Shown here: in pieces, positions 41,277-52,300 of the stretch | How the letters are laid out: every line of letters starts with the position of its first letter | How positions within the stretch are numbered: the stretch's first letter is position 1 | Assembly (NCBI RefSeq): GCF_963678635.1 | Contig: NC_087066.1 | Span: 66,843,477 to 66,907,476 of the forward strand | Direction: 5' to 3' | DNA: 64,000 nt | DNA from: Symsagittifera roscoffensis | Lineage: Eukaryota > Xenacoelomorpha > Acoela > Convolutidae | Program-made: the position numbers and the translations under genes | The notes under the pieces: model-generated | The model's input: the letters and a program-made list of their open reading frames with translations, nothing else | What the model was told of the DNA's origin: nothing | The model's database searches: none

Positions 41277-43985
41277 TACCACGGAACCCTCCCGGGACAC
41301 GAAATATAGGAGATAAGAGTGTTATCTCAAGAAAATCACGGGAGCGGAGGCTTGGTCCCCCAGAGACTGTTATATGTGAAGGGACTGGGTAAACTAACTA
41401 TAACAGCTGCTGTAATGTCCTAGATCTTAATTAAACACCGTTATTATTTAATATTTCAGAGCATGAGTAGATAGAAAAAGGAAAGGGTCAATCCATCTCC
41501 AATGGATTTAATATAAAACTGTCACACAAAAACATAATAAAATAGGTTGTTCGAGCCGTGTTTTTAATGACAATCACGTAGTCTGAGGATCCGAGACTCA
41601 GCTATGTGGTTGTGTTCGCATGCAAACGAAAGCTGATCAAAAGTCGTTTGACTGATGGCCTAAAAATGGTAACTTTTTACTTTGCCCTAAACAGACCAGA
41701 AAATCAACTGGCAAGGTCGAGACGGTGAAAAACGAGTAGAATTAAGGTAACTGACGCCTGCCAGTCGTTAATAGGTACTTTTTCTACGCTCCGTCGCTGT
41801 GTGATATTTGGGCGAATGTTACATAGACGTTTTTATGGCGCTCCTGGGTGGGCCTGTTAAAGGCATGAAACCATCATGATCAGCAAGCGTTTCAGCGACG
41901 TACCCTCCGCTCCGGGCGTAAGCCCGAGTTAGAGGCCTTAATGACCGTTGTTGTACTAGGGGGAAGGTGCGTACCCTCCGTCTAGTGCAATTTAGCTTTT
42001 TAACTTAGTTAACACCGAAAATTCCGGGGGCCGGAGGGTTAGGTGGGAAATCTAGAGCCCGCTTGTCCTGAGGTCCCAGGACCAAAAACAATTAAAGAGA
42101 AAGCGTAAAACCAAACAAAAATAGTGTATAACCAAGAAAAAGCCAAAAACAAATTTATTTAAAAACAAAAAAGTACAAAAAACAGTAAAAAAAATCCAAA
42201 AAAGACCAAAAACAGTAAAAAACATAAAGTGACAGTTTATATGTTATTTCCGGACGAGATGTGATCTGACCTTCCTATTTGTTGTTGTTTCAGATTGATT
42301 TATATCGTTTCTGATAGAGAGATTGTGTGTTTTGGTGAAGGGTTGGGTACCCTCCCTCGAGTGTAATTTGAGTGTTTAAGCACGTTAATGGTGATTTTGC
42401 CGGTGACCGGAGGGTAGAGTGGCAGGCTGATCAACGTGTTCCACACTCAACAGGGACATCAAGGACAACATCCGCAACGACTGTTGGGTATCGTTGAAGC
42501 AATTTTAGTATCGTTCGGGTACTATTTCCTTAAAACTTAAGTGGTGGGGGGCACGATTGGCGCGGTCCGATTGTACCCTCCATCGATTACAAATTTCCGA
42601 GTTAAGGGTCTTAATTCGAATATTTTGGTGCAAAAGAGGGTATAGTACTATTTATTAACGACTATTTATAGATTATTGTCCTTACTATATATTACTTATC
42701 TCCTATTTAGACCCAAGAAACACCTATTTTTTGTCGAAAATTACCAATTTTCGACCAAACTGTAGACCCCCAAATTTTCGGATATCCGAGCTTTTCCGAT
42801 AGGCAAAAAGCTTTTATATAGAGAGTAGCTACGTAGTTCGATCCCCTTCACTAAAGAAACCGCGTGAGCAAAGATTCAGTGGAAGTTAGAAAAACGAGAA
42901 TTTTTCGACCAAAATTTTGATAATTTTCTGTATTTTGTCAATCTGTTTTGGGGATCGAGTTTTTGAGTTTTTAGAGTTAGAGCAATAAAAATTTTTGCGT
43001 TAGGAGCGTGCTAGCATAACGTGCTCGGTTACTAGAGAAATTTTTGGGTAACCCTCCGAGTAGCTCCGTGGATAGAGCTAACGACTTAAGGTTTGGAAAA
43101 GGAAGGAATCGGAGGGTCCAAATTTGATAGTTTTTGGCCAAATTTTTGTTTCTAAACCAATTTTGGTCCGGTTTTTTGCATTATTCCAGTGCCGTACAGG
43201 GCTACTACGCTCATTTCAAGTATTTTTAGGCACTTTCGACCGGAATTGCGAAAAAAGTCTTTCAGATCCTATACAGGTGGTGAAAAAGGCCATTTTGACG
43301 AACGCGTTTTTGGCGATTTCTCAAAGACTAGGTATCCGATCGGGATAATTTTGGTACCATAAGTCGACGTTTTTGACCACTTTTCCGAATCGCAACCGTT
43401 TTTGGGTTGATTATTTCGGAAAAGAAAAATTTTTTAGAATTTGTTGGTTCGGAGGGTCCAAGTAACGGGCAACCCTCCGAGCGGCAGAAAATTTTATCAA
43501 AACATCTTTTTATTCAACTGGGAAGGTTGACCGTGTCAGCCAACCTAGTTTTAAGTCAGGTAGACCGCTTTCAGAGGCTTTACTGCGGTGATTTAACCCT
43601 TTTTCTTGATTTTGGGGGAACCCTCCGAAGTGACCCTCCGGAGTCAGCTAAGCCCTTTAGCAACCCTCCTTAGTGGAAAATTTCCACGAGATCACCCTAA
43701 GAAGTTGAAACAGCTCCCCCTAGAACCCTTAGCTTATTTTGACGCTTTTTGAAGCTAGTAGGAGAACCTTCCAAGTGAGATCAGAAAATTTGAAAATTTT
43801 GGAGGTACCTTCCGAAGTGACCCTCCGGAGCGTATTAAGCATCTTATTGACCCTCCTTAGTAAATTTAGGGGGACCCTCCGAAGTAACTTGGGTGATTAA
43901 GATACCCTCCTATGTAACTTGAGTGATTGAGGTACCCTCCGAGGTAACCCTCCGGAGTGTCTTAAACCTTCTAGCGACCCTCCTT
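41277..43985. repeat. Dispersed ACCCTCC motif cluster (about 20 copies, both orientations)
   Basis: Copies occur at about 41277, 41897, 41971, 42349, 42572, 43050, 43472, 43619, 43632, 43663, 43816, 43850, 43873, 43903, 43933, 43945 and 43977. Inverted copies lie near 42014, 42409, 43112 and 43450. Many extend to ACCCTCCGGAG, whose CTCCGGAG is palindromic. Density is highest at 43600-43985. Clustered protein-binding sites in an untranslated leader recall the Su(Hw) insulator of Drosophila gypsy; the analogy is inference. Confidence 0.7.
42815..42820 (+). promoter_or_regulatory. Candidate TATA box in the leader/LTR
   Basis: CTTTTATATAGAGAG is the clearest TATA-type sequence in the leader. Transcription would be expected about 25-30 bp downstream. 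Not confirmed by any other signal. Confidence 0.35.
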
Positions 43986-44191
43986 GTAAGAGACTTGAGT
44001 AAACCTTCTGTGGCAATTTGGGAAACGGAAAATATCCATTTAATTAGGATCATATTAGGATAATAGGCGTGCTTATCAGGGTCATAAGAACCCATTCTGA
44101 CCCGGAAATTCGTGATCAACTTTGGATTCTATATTGGGTGTATTAGAAGTACCCGAACAAGATTTTTTTTTGATTGTGATTTTGGTTGAGT

Positions 44192-44563
44192 GGTTGCCTT
44201 GAGCCACTTAATAGGAAAGTTCGGGCAATCCGGGAACAAATAAAGGAAGACCTCGGTGGGTGTATTAAGCAAATACACACCCACTTGAGAGGAAGAATTG
44301 TTCCCTACTCTCGTGCACTTGGAGCAGTCCGAGTGGGGGAGAGCTTTTTCATAGATTTGACGAATTTTCGACCAAGAGGTTGCCTTGAGCTACTTAGTAG
44401 GACAGCTCGGGCAATCGCAGGACACCCAAAAGAAGACCTCGGTGGGTGTATTAGACAAATACACACCCACTTGAGAAGACTGTGTCCTGGGCTTCGTTCT
44501 TTCGGATCGTTCCGATTGGGGGAAGTCTTTTTCTTTAAGACTAAGTTTTATTTATCTATTTCT
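44192..44563 (+). repeat. 186-bp tandem repeat (two copies) with a conserved hairpin
   Basis: GGTTGCCTTGAGC starts at 44192 and again at 44378. Each copy holds GAAGACCTCGGTGGGTGTATT followed after a few bases by AAATACACACCCACTTGAGA, which folds into a hairpin on GTGGGTGT/ACACCCAC. Flanks differ but the hairpin is kept in both copies. A structured, duplicated element just upstream of gag is where packaging or dimerisation signals lie in retroelements. The 142-codon ORF across it is probably incidental. Confidence 0.75.
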
Positions 44564-44956
44564 GAATCATCACTGCTTTTTATCGAAGATTGTTTAATTT
44601 TAACAAAGCAGTGACTTGATAAATTGTGTGGCGATAAATTGATACTGACAAAAGGTCGCTGTCACCTGTAGGATATTCTTATCTGATTATCGATTGTGTT
44701 TTGTGTGTCGATTATATCTTGTGGAAACTTAGTGATACTGTTATACTATACAACCGGGTTGAGTTAGCATTATATCAATACTGGGTAGACCCTGTGTGTA
44801 ACTTTAGCTGAGTCACTAATTTAGTCGTGAGAGATCTAAGAGACATTTTGATACTGACGGAATCGAGTAGGCAGCGTTAAGTGATTTAACTAAATCTTGT
44901 TTGTGGTACGTTTGCATTGCCATCAAATTACGAATACTTTCATTTTGATAAAAACT

Positions 44957-46375
44957 ATGCAGCGCAGGGACTCGCTAGGATCGACTACTAAAATTCCCAG
45001 GCTAAGCAAGGGAAGCACGCGGAAGTTTAGAACTAGGCATAGCCAAACCTCGTTTAGCAGCGCTTCCGACGCGTTTGCTGAAGACGAATCGAGTAAGGGT
45101 CAACCTGATCTTTCAGTGAGCGAAATGAAACTAAGGAGCGAGAAAAACTTCGATGGCAATCAAAGGCGGAGCGCCGAGGCCGAGCCTGCGAGCGAAACGC
45201 TGGTGGATCCCTTTGACGAAGGGGAGCGAACGCTCATTCGACCCGACTTTGAGCCAGACGAGGTCCTCGAACGAGAGGAAGTCGAGAGGACAGAGGAGAC
45301 CTCGGAGCGTTCCGAGGTCGAACCTCGGGAGGAAGTGTTGTACAGGGGAATGTCCAAATCAGAGACTAAGAGCTATAAATGGAGAAAGGAACCTTCACAT
45401 CTGACAAGTGCACACTCATCCTTGGCCAAACAGAGTAACAACGCGATGATGTCGAGTATGAGTCCGGGTAAAGAGCAGACGTTCTCGAAGGCCAAGAAGA
45501 GTTGGAAGTCCTTGTACGACGAACGCATGGCGTCACTACCAACTGTAGGTTTGACTTCCAGTGATGACTACCCGGAGATAACCCATCCGGATGTGAACTT
45601 CACACCGTGCCCAAGGAACGACATGAGCAGGGAGGCGTCTTCTGCCTCGCCGACCAGGCCTATGTCAGATGGGATAACGATGGGAGCATCATCAACGTTT
45701 GACAGACTGATGACGTCAATGCACAAGCAAAAGGGCGGTGCGTCATCAAGTACTAGGCTACAGCCACAGTTGACCTCGTCTTCTCTGGGGCTAACCCCGC
45801 CATTGGGGGCAGCTGGTGACATAAGTGATATGTTCGCTGGCGTGATGAATGGCCTGGATGAATTGAGGCGAGACATGACTAAGAGGATAGATCAAGTTGA
45901 CGAGAGAGCTCACCATGGTCGAGAGAATTTGAAAGATGAGCTAACGCACGTGAAGTCGCAGGCGAGGTTTGATCAGGCTCAATTGATTCGTGACACCGAT
46001 CAATGCCTGGCCGAGAGCCTGGCACAGGCAAATAAAGAGTCAGAAGAAAGAGAGGCAAGGATGTCAAGAGAGATCGAGCGATTACTGAATGATCATGATA
46101 ACACCTACGCCCAAACGATGACTAGCCTGGAAAAGAGGTTGGACGCCAAATCTGACTTGATGATGCGGAAGCTTGACGCGATCCTGAATGGGAATAGTTG
46201 GCAGGAGCATTCCAACTCAAGGGAGCGCTCACGCCATACGAACATAGAAACAAGGAGCGGCCAAGGGCAGCCCCGCAGAGGCCTGGCTGGACAAATCCAG
46301 TCCCACCGGAGGCAGATGCCACCCCGGAGACAAGATTGCCAACCGTGCCACAAGTCAGTTCAGTACCAGATCTGA
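44957..46375 (+). CDS. ORF1: gag N-terminal (matrix-like) protein, 472 aa
   Basis: I chose ATG 44957 (MQRRDSLGST; A at -3); the in-frame TTG upstream is not a likely start. The first 300 residues are Ser-, Glu- and Arg-rich and probably disordered, with a strongly acidic stretch (DPFDEGERTLIRPDFEPDE, EVERTEETSERSEVEP). Residues about 300-410 have heptad character (LDELRRDMTKRIDQ to LEKRLDAKSDLMMRKLDAIL), likely a coiled coil. It ends at TGA 46373-46375, overlapping by 178 bp a -1-frame ORF that begins directly with capsid-like sequence. The natural reading is that ORF1 is the N-terminal part of Gag. No domain match is certain. Confidence 0.65.
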   Translation: MQRRDSLGSTTKIPRLSKGSTRKFRTRHSQTSFSSASDAFAEDESSKGQPDLSVSEMKLRSEKNFDGNQRRSAEAEPASETLVDPFDEGERTLIRPDFEPDEVLEREEVERTEETSERSEVEPREEVLYRGMSKSETKSYKWRKEPSHLTSAHSSLAKQSNNAMMSSMSPGKEQTFSKAKKSWKSLYDERMASLPTVGLTSSDDYPEITHPDVNFTPCPRNDMSREASSASPTRPMSDGITMGASSTFDRLMTSMHKQKGGASSSTRLQPQLTSSSLGLTPPLGAAGDISDMFAGVMNGLDELRRDMTKRIDQVDERAHHGRENLKDELTHVKSQARFDQAQLIRDTDQCLAESLAQANKESEEREARMSREIERLLNDHDNTYAQTMTSLEKRLDAKSDLMMRKLDAILNGNSWQEHSNSRERSRHTNIETRSGQGQPRRGLAGQIQSHRRQMPPRRQDCQPCHKSVQYQI

Positions 46376-49300
46376 CTACAGTCTCACAAGACACAACGAT
46401 GTATGCCTCGATGTTTGAGCCTCTGAACAGATCTCTTGAAACATTCATCACCAAGCTCTCGAAGTCAACCGAGAGAGGAGAGAGGTCAAGAAGAACACTG
46501 AAAAAGCCGAAGTCATATAAAGACGAGTCAGACGGCTGCATTGATACTTGGATAGAGGTGATGAAGTTACACTTTGAGGAAGAGAATCTCTCCAAGAAAC
46601 AAGAGTGCAGCGCGCTGACGAGCAACCTGGAGGGTACTGCATTAAATTGTGTAATGGCGAAAAGAGCCAATGAGAGAGACAGCGCTCGCAAGATATTCGA
46701 CATCCTGCTGAATCGTTTCGGCTCTGGAGTACAAGGGCACCAGGCCATGGTGAAGTTCGAGAAGAGGCGTCAGAGAGATGAAGAATCAATAGATAAATTC
46801 TTGGACGACCTTGAATTGCTCAGGAGGAGGAGCAACCCGGATGAGAGAATATCCGAACGAAACTTGGCGATCGCTTCGAAGTTCATGGATGGTGTAAGGA
46901 GTGAGGAGTTGAAGACGATGTTGGCCACTCACTTCACCCTGTCGCTTGACCAGGTACCCACGCCCGACGACTTGCGTATGAAGTCACGCGAGTATTTACT
47001 GATAAAACCGAGGGCGCAAAACCGTTACAGCAATTATGGCAACTATAGCGGGACAAACACTGGTGCGAATTCCAGTTGGTACAAACCTCGCGATGACATG
47101 GACAAGAGGAGGTCGTGTGCGAATTGTGGTTCGATGGACCATCACGTTTCTGCGTGTTCTGCATACAAACAGAACATGAAGGCCATAGGCTACTTTCTCG
47201 AGGACTCTGACGCGACCGACGAGGATCATGAAGAGTACGTGAGAGGGCTCATCATGAAATATGGTCCGAGGTGTTTCTTCTGTAATTTGGAGGGACACTT
47301 CAAGTCGGATTGTACTCAATTTTGGGACGCAGTAGCGGACGCGAAACATCCCCGCCACGATGAGGCGCTTTCGGGTGTCAAGGCCAGTCGAGCACGTCTG
47401 ATGAACGAGGCTGAATCTCGGAGAAAGGAGACGACACCGAGCACTTTCACGACTAAAAAGGTTAAGACATGGCCTGACGAGGGGGTAGCCTCAAACCTCG
47501 AAACAGAGTCGTCTAGCCCACTCAAGGTGGATTACGGCCTGGCGGCAAGGACAGCTCTGCAGAATGTCAAACAAGACCTAGCCACGAAAGAAGTGGAGCA
47601 ATGGGTAAGGTCGGAGCTGGAGAGCACAGATCTTCGGGAAAGTCTTAATGTCCTGAGTAAGACGACAAGAGCAGAAGACGAAAAAGAGCCCAAGAAACAG
47701 GGACTAAAACTGAACGTTATATCTGGCAAGACTTTCGGCGTGACGAAGGCAGGGACCAAAATAATGTCTATCATCTCAGTCGCAGGGCACCAGGTGGTCA
47801 AGAACCTGAGCGAGCCATCCGAGATTACACTGGTCCACCTGGACATCTATGCCGACTACCTGAAAGAGAAGGATCCCAAACTGGACTCCAGGGCAGTGCG
47901 AGCGCTGCTCACAACGGGAGGTCCGAGGCTGATGAAAGTGGACGGACATTATATCGATGTCCATGGCCCTTACCCGATTCTGATGAATGTGGATGGCATC
48001 AATATCTACACGAAAGCTCACATAACTGATGCGAACGATCAGGTTGGCCGGATATACATTGGTCAAGAGGAGCTGAAGGTCAGACGAATCGGACACAACG
48101 CGATGCTCGAACAAGATGCGGTGCATATTGGTTGCGAGGCCGATCTGGCCGCACACGTTCTGGACGTGCAAGGCAGACAACTGTCAGTAAAGGGGCTGCT
48201 AGACACGGGAGCAGTGGTTAGTGTCATGCCAGTCAAAACTTGGACCGACATGGGTTTCGAAAGATCGGATCTCATACCGACAAACATCAGGTTGGCAGCT
48301 GCCAATCAGGGAGCGATCTATGTCGCCGGACGAACCCCGATCATCTCACTGCAGCTCGGAGGAAGACATCTTTGGATGAGCTTCCTAGTAGTAGAGAATT
48401 TGGATGAATCCGACCAGTTCATCCTAGGAAGGGATTTCGTTCGCAACTTTGACGTCACGATCGATCTCAACGACGGATTGATTAGGATCAAGGATCCTGA
48501 AAGAAAGTATGAGAAAAGACCCCTTAATAAGATCTTAATTAATCAGGCCAAGGTGCCGATTTTTCTGGATCGAAAAGTTAGATTAAAACCGAACCAAGCC
48601 GTAATAGCAACGTTTAGGAGGAACTTGAATGAACTCAGCAATGACAGACAGGTGTGTCTGGTACCAAATCCAAACAGTAAAAGCTCGGCTATTTTAGGAA
48701 GAAGCTTCTCACTCACTCAGAGCGGACTGTGTGTGAGTGTGTTATTGAACACAGAAGCAACAACAGTGACAATACAGAGGGGAAAGAAACTTGGCTACGC
48801 TTTGCCTCTGAACACAGACTTTCTGAGTGTGGAGAACTTGAAGAAGTTTGACGTAACTAAATGTCCATTACATGCGAACCAAGAATGTATAATGAAAAGA
48901 GTAATTGAATTGAAATCTTCTAGGAAATTGTTTTCAATGAAGTCGGAAACAGATGATGGGCTGTCTAGTTGTTCCAACTTTCCTGAGAGGCCGACGGAAG
49001 CAGAGTTAGCAGCGAATAGGCCTGTCCTACCTGAGATAGAACATCTGAAGGGTAAAATATCTGACAAGGAACTAGATTCGCTCAGGGCGGTGCTAGATCG
49101 GAACGCAGACGTTTTTTCAAAGCATAAGGCCGATATAGGTTGTTGCAATTTTGTAGAGCACGAGATTGAGATAGAAGAGGGCTCGGTACCTCATAGGGAA
49201 GGGGCGAGAAGAATGACCCCAAATAAGTCAGAAGCGTGTAGGAAGGAAATTGAAATGTTAATGGAGTACGACATGATTGAGCCGTCGAAGTCCCCATGGG

Positions 49301-52300
49301 CTTGTGGCGTGGTCATGGCGAAAAAGAAAGGGGGACAACTCAGATTCTGTTGTGATTTCCGTTATCTGAACGCAGTGACTATAAAAGACGCATACCCCAT
49401 TCCCCGCATCGATGAGAGCCTATCCAAGCTGGGAGACGCTAAGTTCTTCACGACGTTGGATTTGGGCTCAGCATTCTGGCAAGTGCCACTCAGAAAGCAA
49501 GATCGAGAGAAAACAGGTTTCGCGTGTGAGCTGGGACTGTTCCAGTGGAAGAGGATGCCATTCGGATTGTGCAACGCGACGGCCACATTCCAGCGACTGA
49601 TGGCTCAGGCACTCACGAGCGTCACTAAGAAATACGGGAATCTCATCATGTGTTATGTCGATGATGTTGTGATTGCAACACCAACCCTAGAAGACCACAT
49701 AGAGAGGTTGGAGGAGGTGTTTTCTTGCATGAAGCAGGCGGGTCTGAAATGCAAACCCTCTAAGTGTGAAATCCTCAGGGATTCCATAAAGTATTTGGGC
49801 CGCCTGGTTGACAAACATGGAGTGATACCAGATCCTGAAGCGGTTGAAGCGGTGTTGACCTGGAAGGCACCTAAAACAGATACACAGTTGATGAGTTTTC
49901 TGGGATTCGCCAATTATTATCGTGAGTTCATCAAGGGGTATGCTGACAAAATATACCCCATGCAGAGATTGATGAGAAACAAGGGCAAAAAGTTCACCTG
50001 GACTGATGAGGCACAAGTCTCATTTGAAAACATCAAACGTGAACTTTGCGAGGCACCGGTCCTCGGCATGCCAACGGAGAAGGGAATGTTCGTGCTGGAC
50101 ACGGATGCATCAGTGGTTGCGATATCAGGCATACTTCACCAAGAGCAGGAGTGGAACGGGAGAACGGTTCTTCGTCCGATAGCTTATGGAAGTAAAGTCC
50201 TGAGTGACACTGAGATGAAGTACGGCGCACCAAAAGCGGAGATGTTTGCTGTGATCACGTTCGTGGAAAAATACAGGGCCTACCTGGGGAGTGCTCCATT
50301 CAAGTTACGTGTGGACAATCGTGCCCTTGCCTGGCTGAAAACCTATTCGATGGATCAAAGCTACATTGGTCGTTGGATCGTGCGCTTGGATGGATACCAC
50401 ATGATCATAGAGCACCGTACCCGTGACAAGCACCAGAACGCAGATAGCCTCAGTAAAAAGACAGAATTTTATGAGCGCCTCGAGGAGAAGCAGGCTAACC
50501 AATCAGAGATCAAAGACGGGTTTTCCTTTCTGGACAAAGAAACCTACGATAAGCTGCCACTTACTAGGTGGTTAGACAAATCAGGACATCCTATACCTGG
50601 ACACCCTGACCTTCCAGTGGAGACGGCCGCGGAGATAAAGCTTTTAGCCAGAGGCGAACCCGTTCCATTGGACCTGCTAGTCCGATCCAACTTGGTACAG
50701 CAAGAACTGACCAGGCTGGGTATAAACAGCATCGCTTTATTGAATAAGACGGTGAACGTGGCGCCGGACGTCATGGGAAAACTCCGTGACTTGTTGGATA
50801 GGGAAGTGAATAGGCATGATCGTGAATGGATGGAGACCATGCAGAGGTTGACTGTCACCGAGAGAACAGAGAAGAGGCCAGTGTCCATTCGCAGCCGAGG
50901 CGTTGAACGGGATTGCAGGTCGATCGTCAACCAGCTGGTGACCTCGATGCCGAAAGAAGTATTGTTGAGAACTTCGTTCACTGAATATGGAACATCGAAT
51001 CAAAACCAAGCTACTGAGGAAGTCAGGATCAGGTCGAAATCTAGCTTCACGAGGAGAGTGCACTTCACGGATGCAAAAGAAGAATACGAGCCAAGCCCAG
51101 ACTGTTCGTCCATGGACGAGACAATGCCCGGGGAGTCTGACACCTTCGAGCCAGTCAAGGACGTCTCCTCTGATGAGTCAGACACCTTTGAGCCCGTGCA
51201 GGACGACTTGTCCGGGGAGAGGTTGACTAGACCACCTAGGGGCAGAATTTTGTCCGGGGAGTCGGGTTCAAAGCGACCGATGGACAGAGTTTTGTCCGGG
51301 GAGTCAAGAAACATCTCAGACAACGTGGAATATGATGTTGAGGAATCAGTCGTTTCAAGTGGTGACTCGAGACCCCAGTCCTGGGACAACACGTCTGAAA
51401 CAACTTCCAATTCCGATGTGTCAGAGATCGCAATCCACTCCTTATTGGTAGACTGGAAGCAGCGTGGGCTGGACCGAGAAACACATCAGGATCCAGACAG
51501 GGACAGATACACCTCAGATGAAGAGGGCACTGTGGTAGATAATGCCGCAGACGAGCTCGAGCTGATAGCAGTTTCAAAACGCCCAACCAGATTGCTGCCA
51601 CATGGTACGGTCGTCCGTACCAATCTGGAACCATCTGTGCAAGAAGCGACGCATTTGAAAAAGATATGGTGTGTCAAGTTGATGGACGATGCTCATGCTC
51701 CGGAGATAATGAGTGGGCAAATGAACGTGGTGAAGACGTATTTGAAAGCCAGGTACAGGCTGTCGGATCTCCTGAGGGCTCAACGAAATGATAGAATGAC
51801 GAGCAGTCTGAAAAGATGGATCGAGAATGGAGCACCTGACAAGGGAGACTTGGAAGAAGACAGCTACAAAATCCTGAAGCAATTTTACCTGAAGAGGAAA
51901 GACTTGTTGTACCTGAATAAGGACGGAATCGTAGCCTGTAAGCGCAAGGAGGAGGACAAGGTCCTTTATAAATACAATTCAATAGTGTTACCACAGTTGT
52001 ACCAGACTGAATTGCTCTTTCGCTCACATGATCAGATGGGACATCAAGGCGTGGACAAAGTGTATAACAGGATACAAAAACGATTCGAATGGCCGGGATT
52101 GAAGAAGGCTTGTGAGAAATGGATAGCCGCATGCCTGTCTTGTCAACAGGCAAAGGATCCCAGGAAACTAAGGTTCCCCCTACAGTCAATAGAATCGTCA
52201 GGTTTCAACGAAGTGGTGCAAATTGATCATCAGAAAATCTGCATGACAGCAACGGGCTATAATCAGGTGCTGGTAATGATCGACCATTTTACGAAGTATG

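Larger units (their letters stand above)
41019..44956 (+). mobile_element. Long LTR/leader region of a giant Ty3/gypsy-class element
   Basis: About 3.9 kb upstream of ORF1 have a uniform moderate GC content and no convincing ORF. A TGTTGCGACGGAGGG at 41019 is a candidate left end because it begins with TG and carries the GGAGGGT motif that fills the region; this is a guess. The interval holds a three-unit heat-shock element (41037), about twenty ACCCTCC motifs, an A-rich stretch (about 42090-42225), a TATATA box (42815) and a 186-bp tandem repeat (44192-44563). I cannot place the primer-binding site or the LTR/leader border. Confidence 0.5.

Noticed and set aside
42090-42225. A-rich stretch as a poly(A) tail of a retroposed copy
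   Set aside because: It is an irregular CAAAA-rich stretch inside the leader, not a terminal A-run, and has no upstream gene copy.
43124-43673. 74- and 88-codon ORFs in the leader
   Set aside because: They cross the ACCCTCC motif cluster, lack recognisable domains and show no conservation signal.
44186-44614. 142-codon ORF in the leader
   Set aside because: It runs over the 186-bp tandem repeat, has no ATG at its open start, and the conserved part is an RNA hairpin rather than a protein pattern.
46122-46748. 208-codon - strand ORF across gag
   Set aside because: Antisense shadow of ORF1/ORF2, whose capsid and zinc knuckle motifs fix the coding strand.
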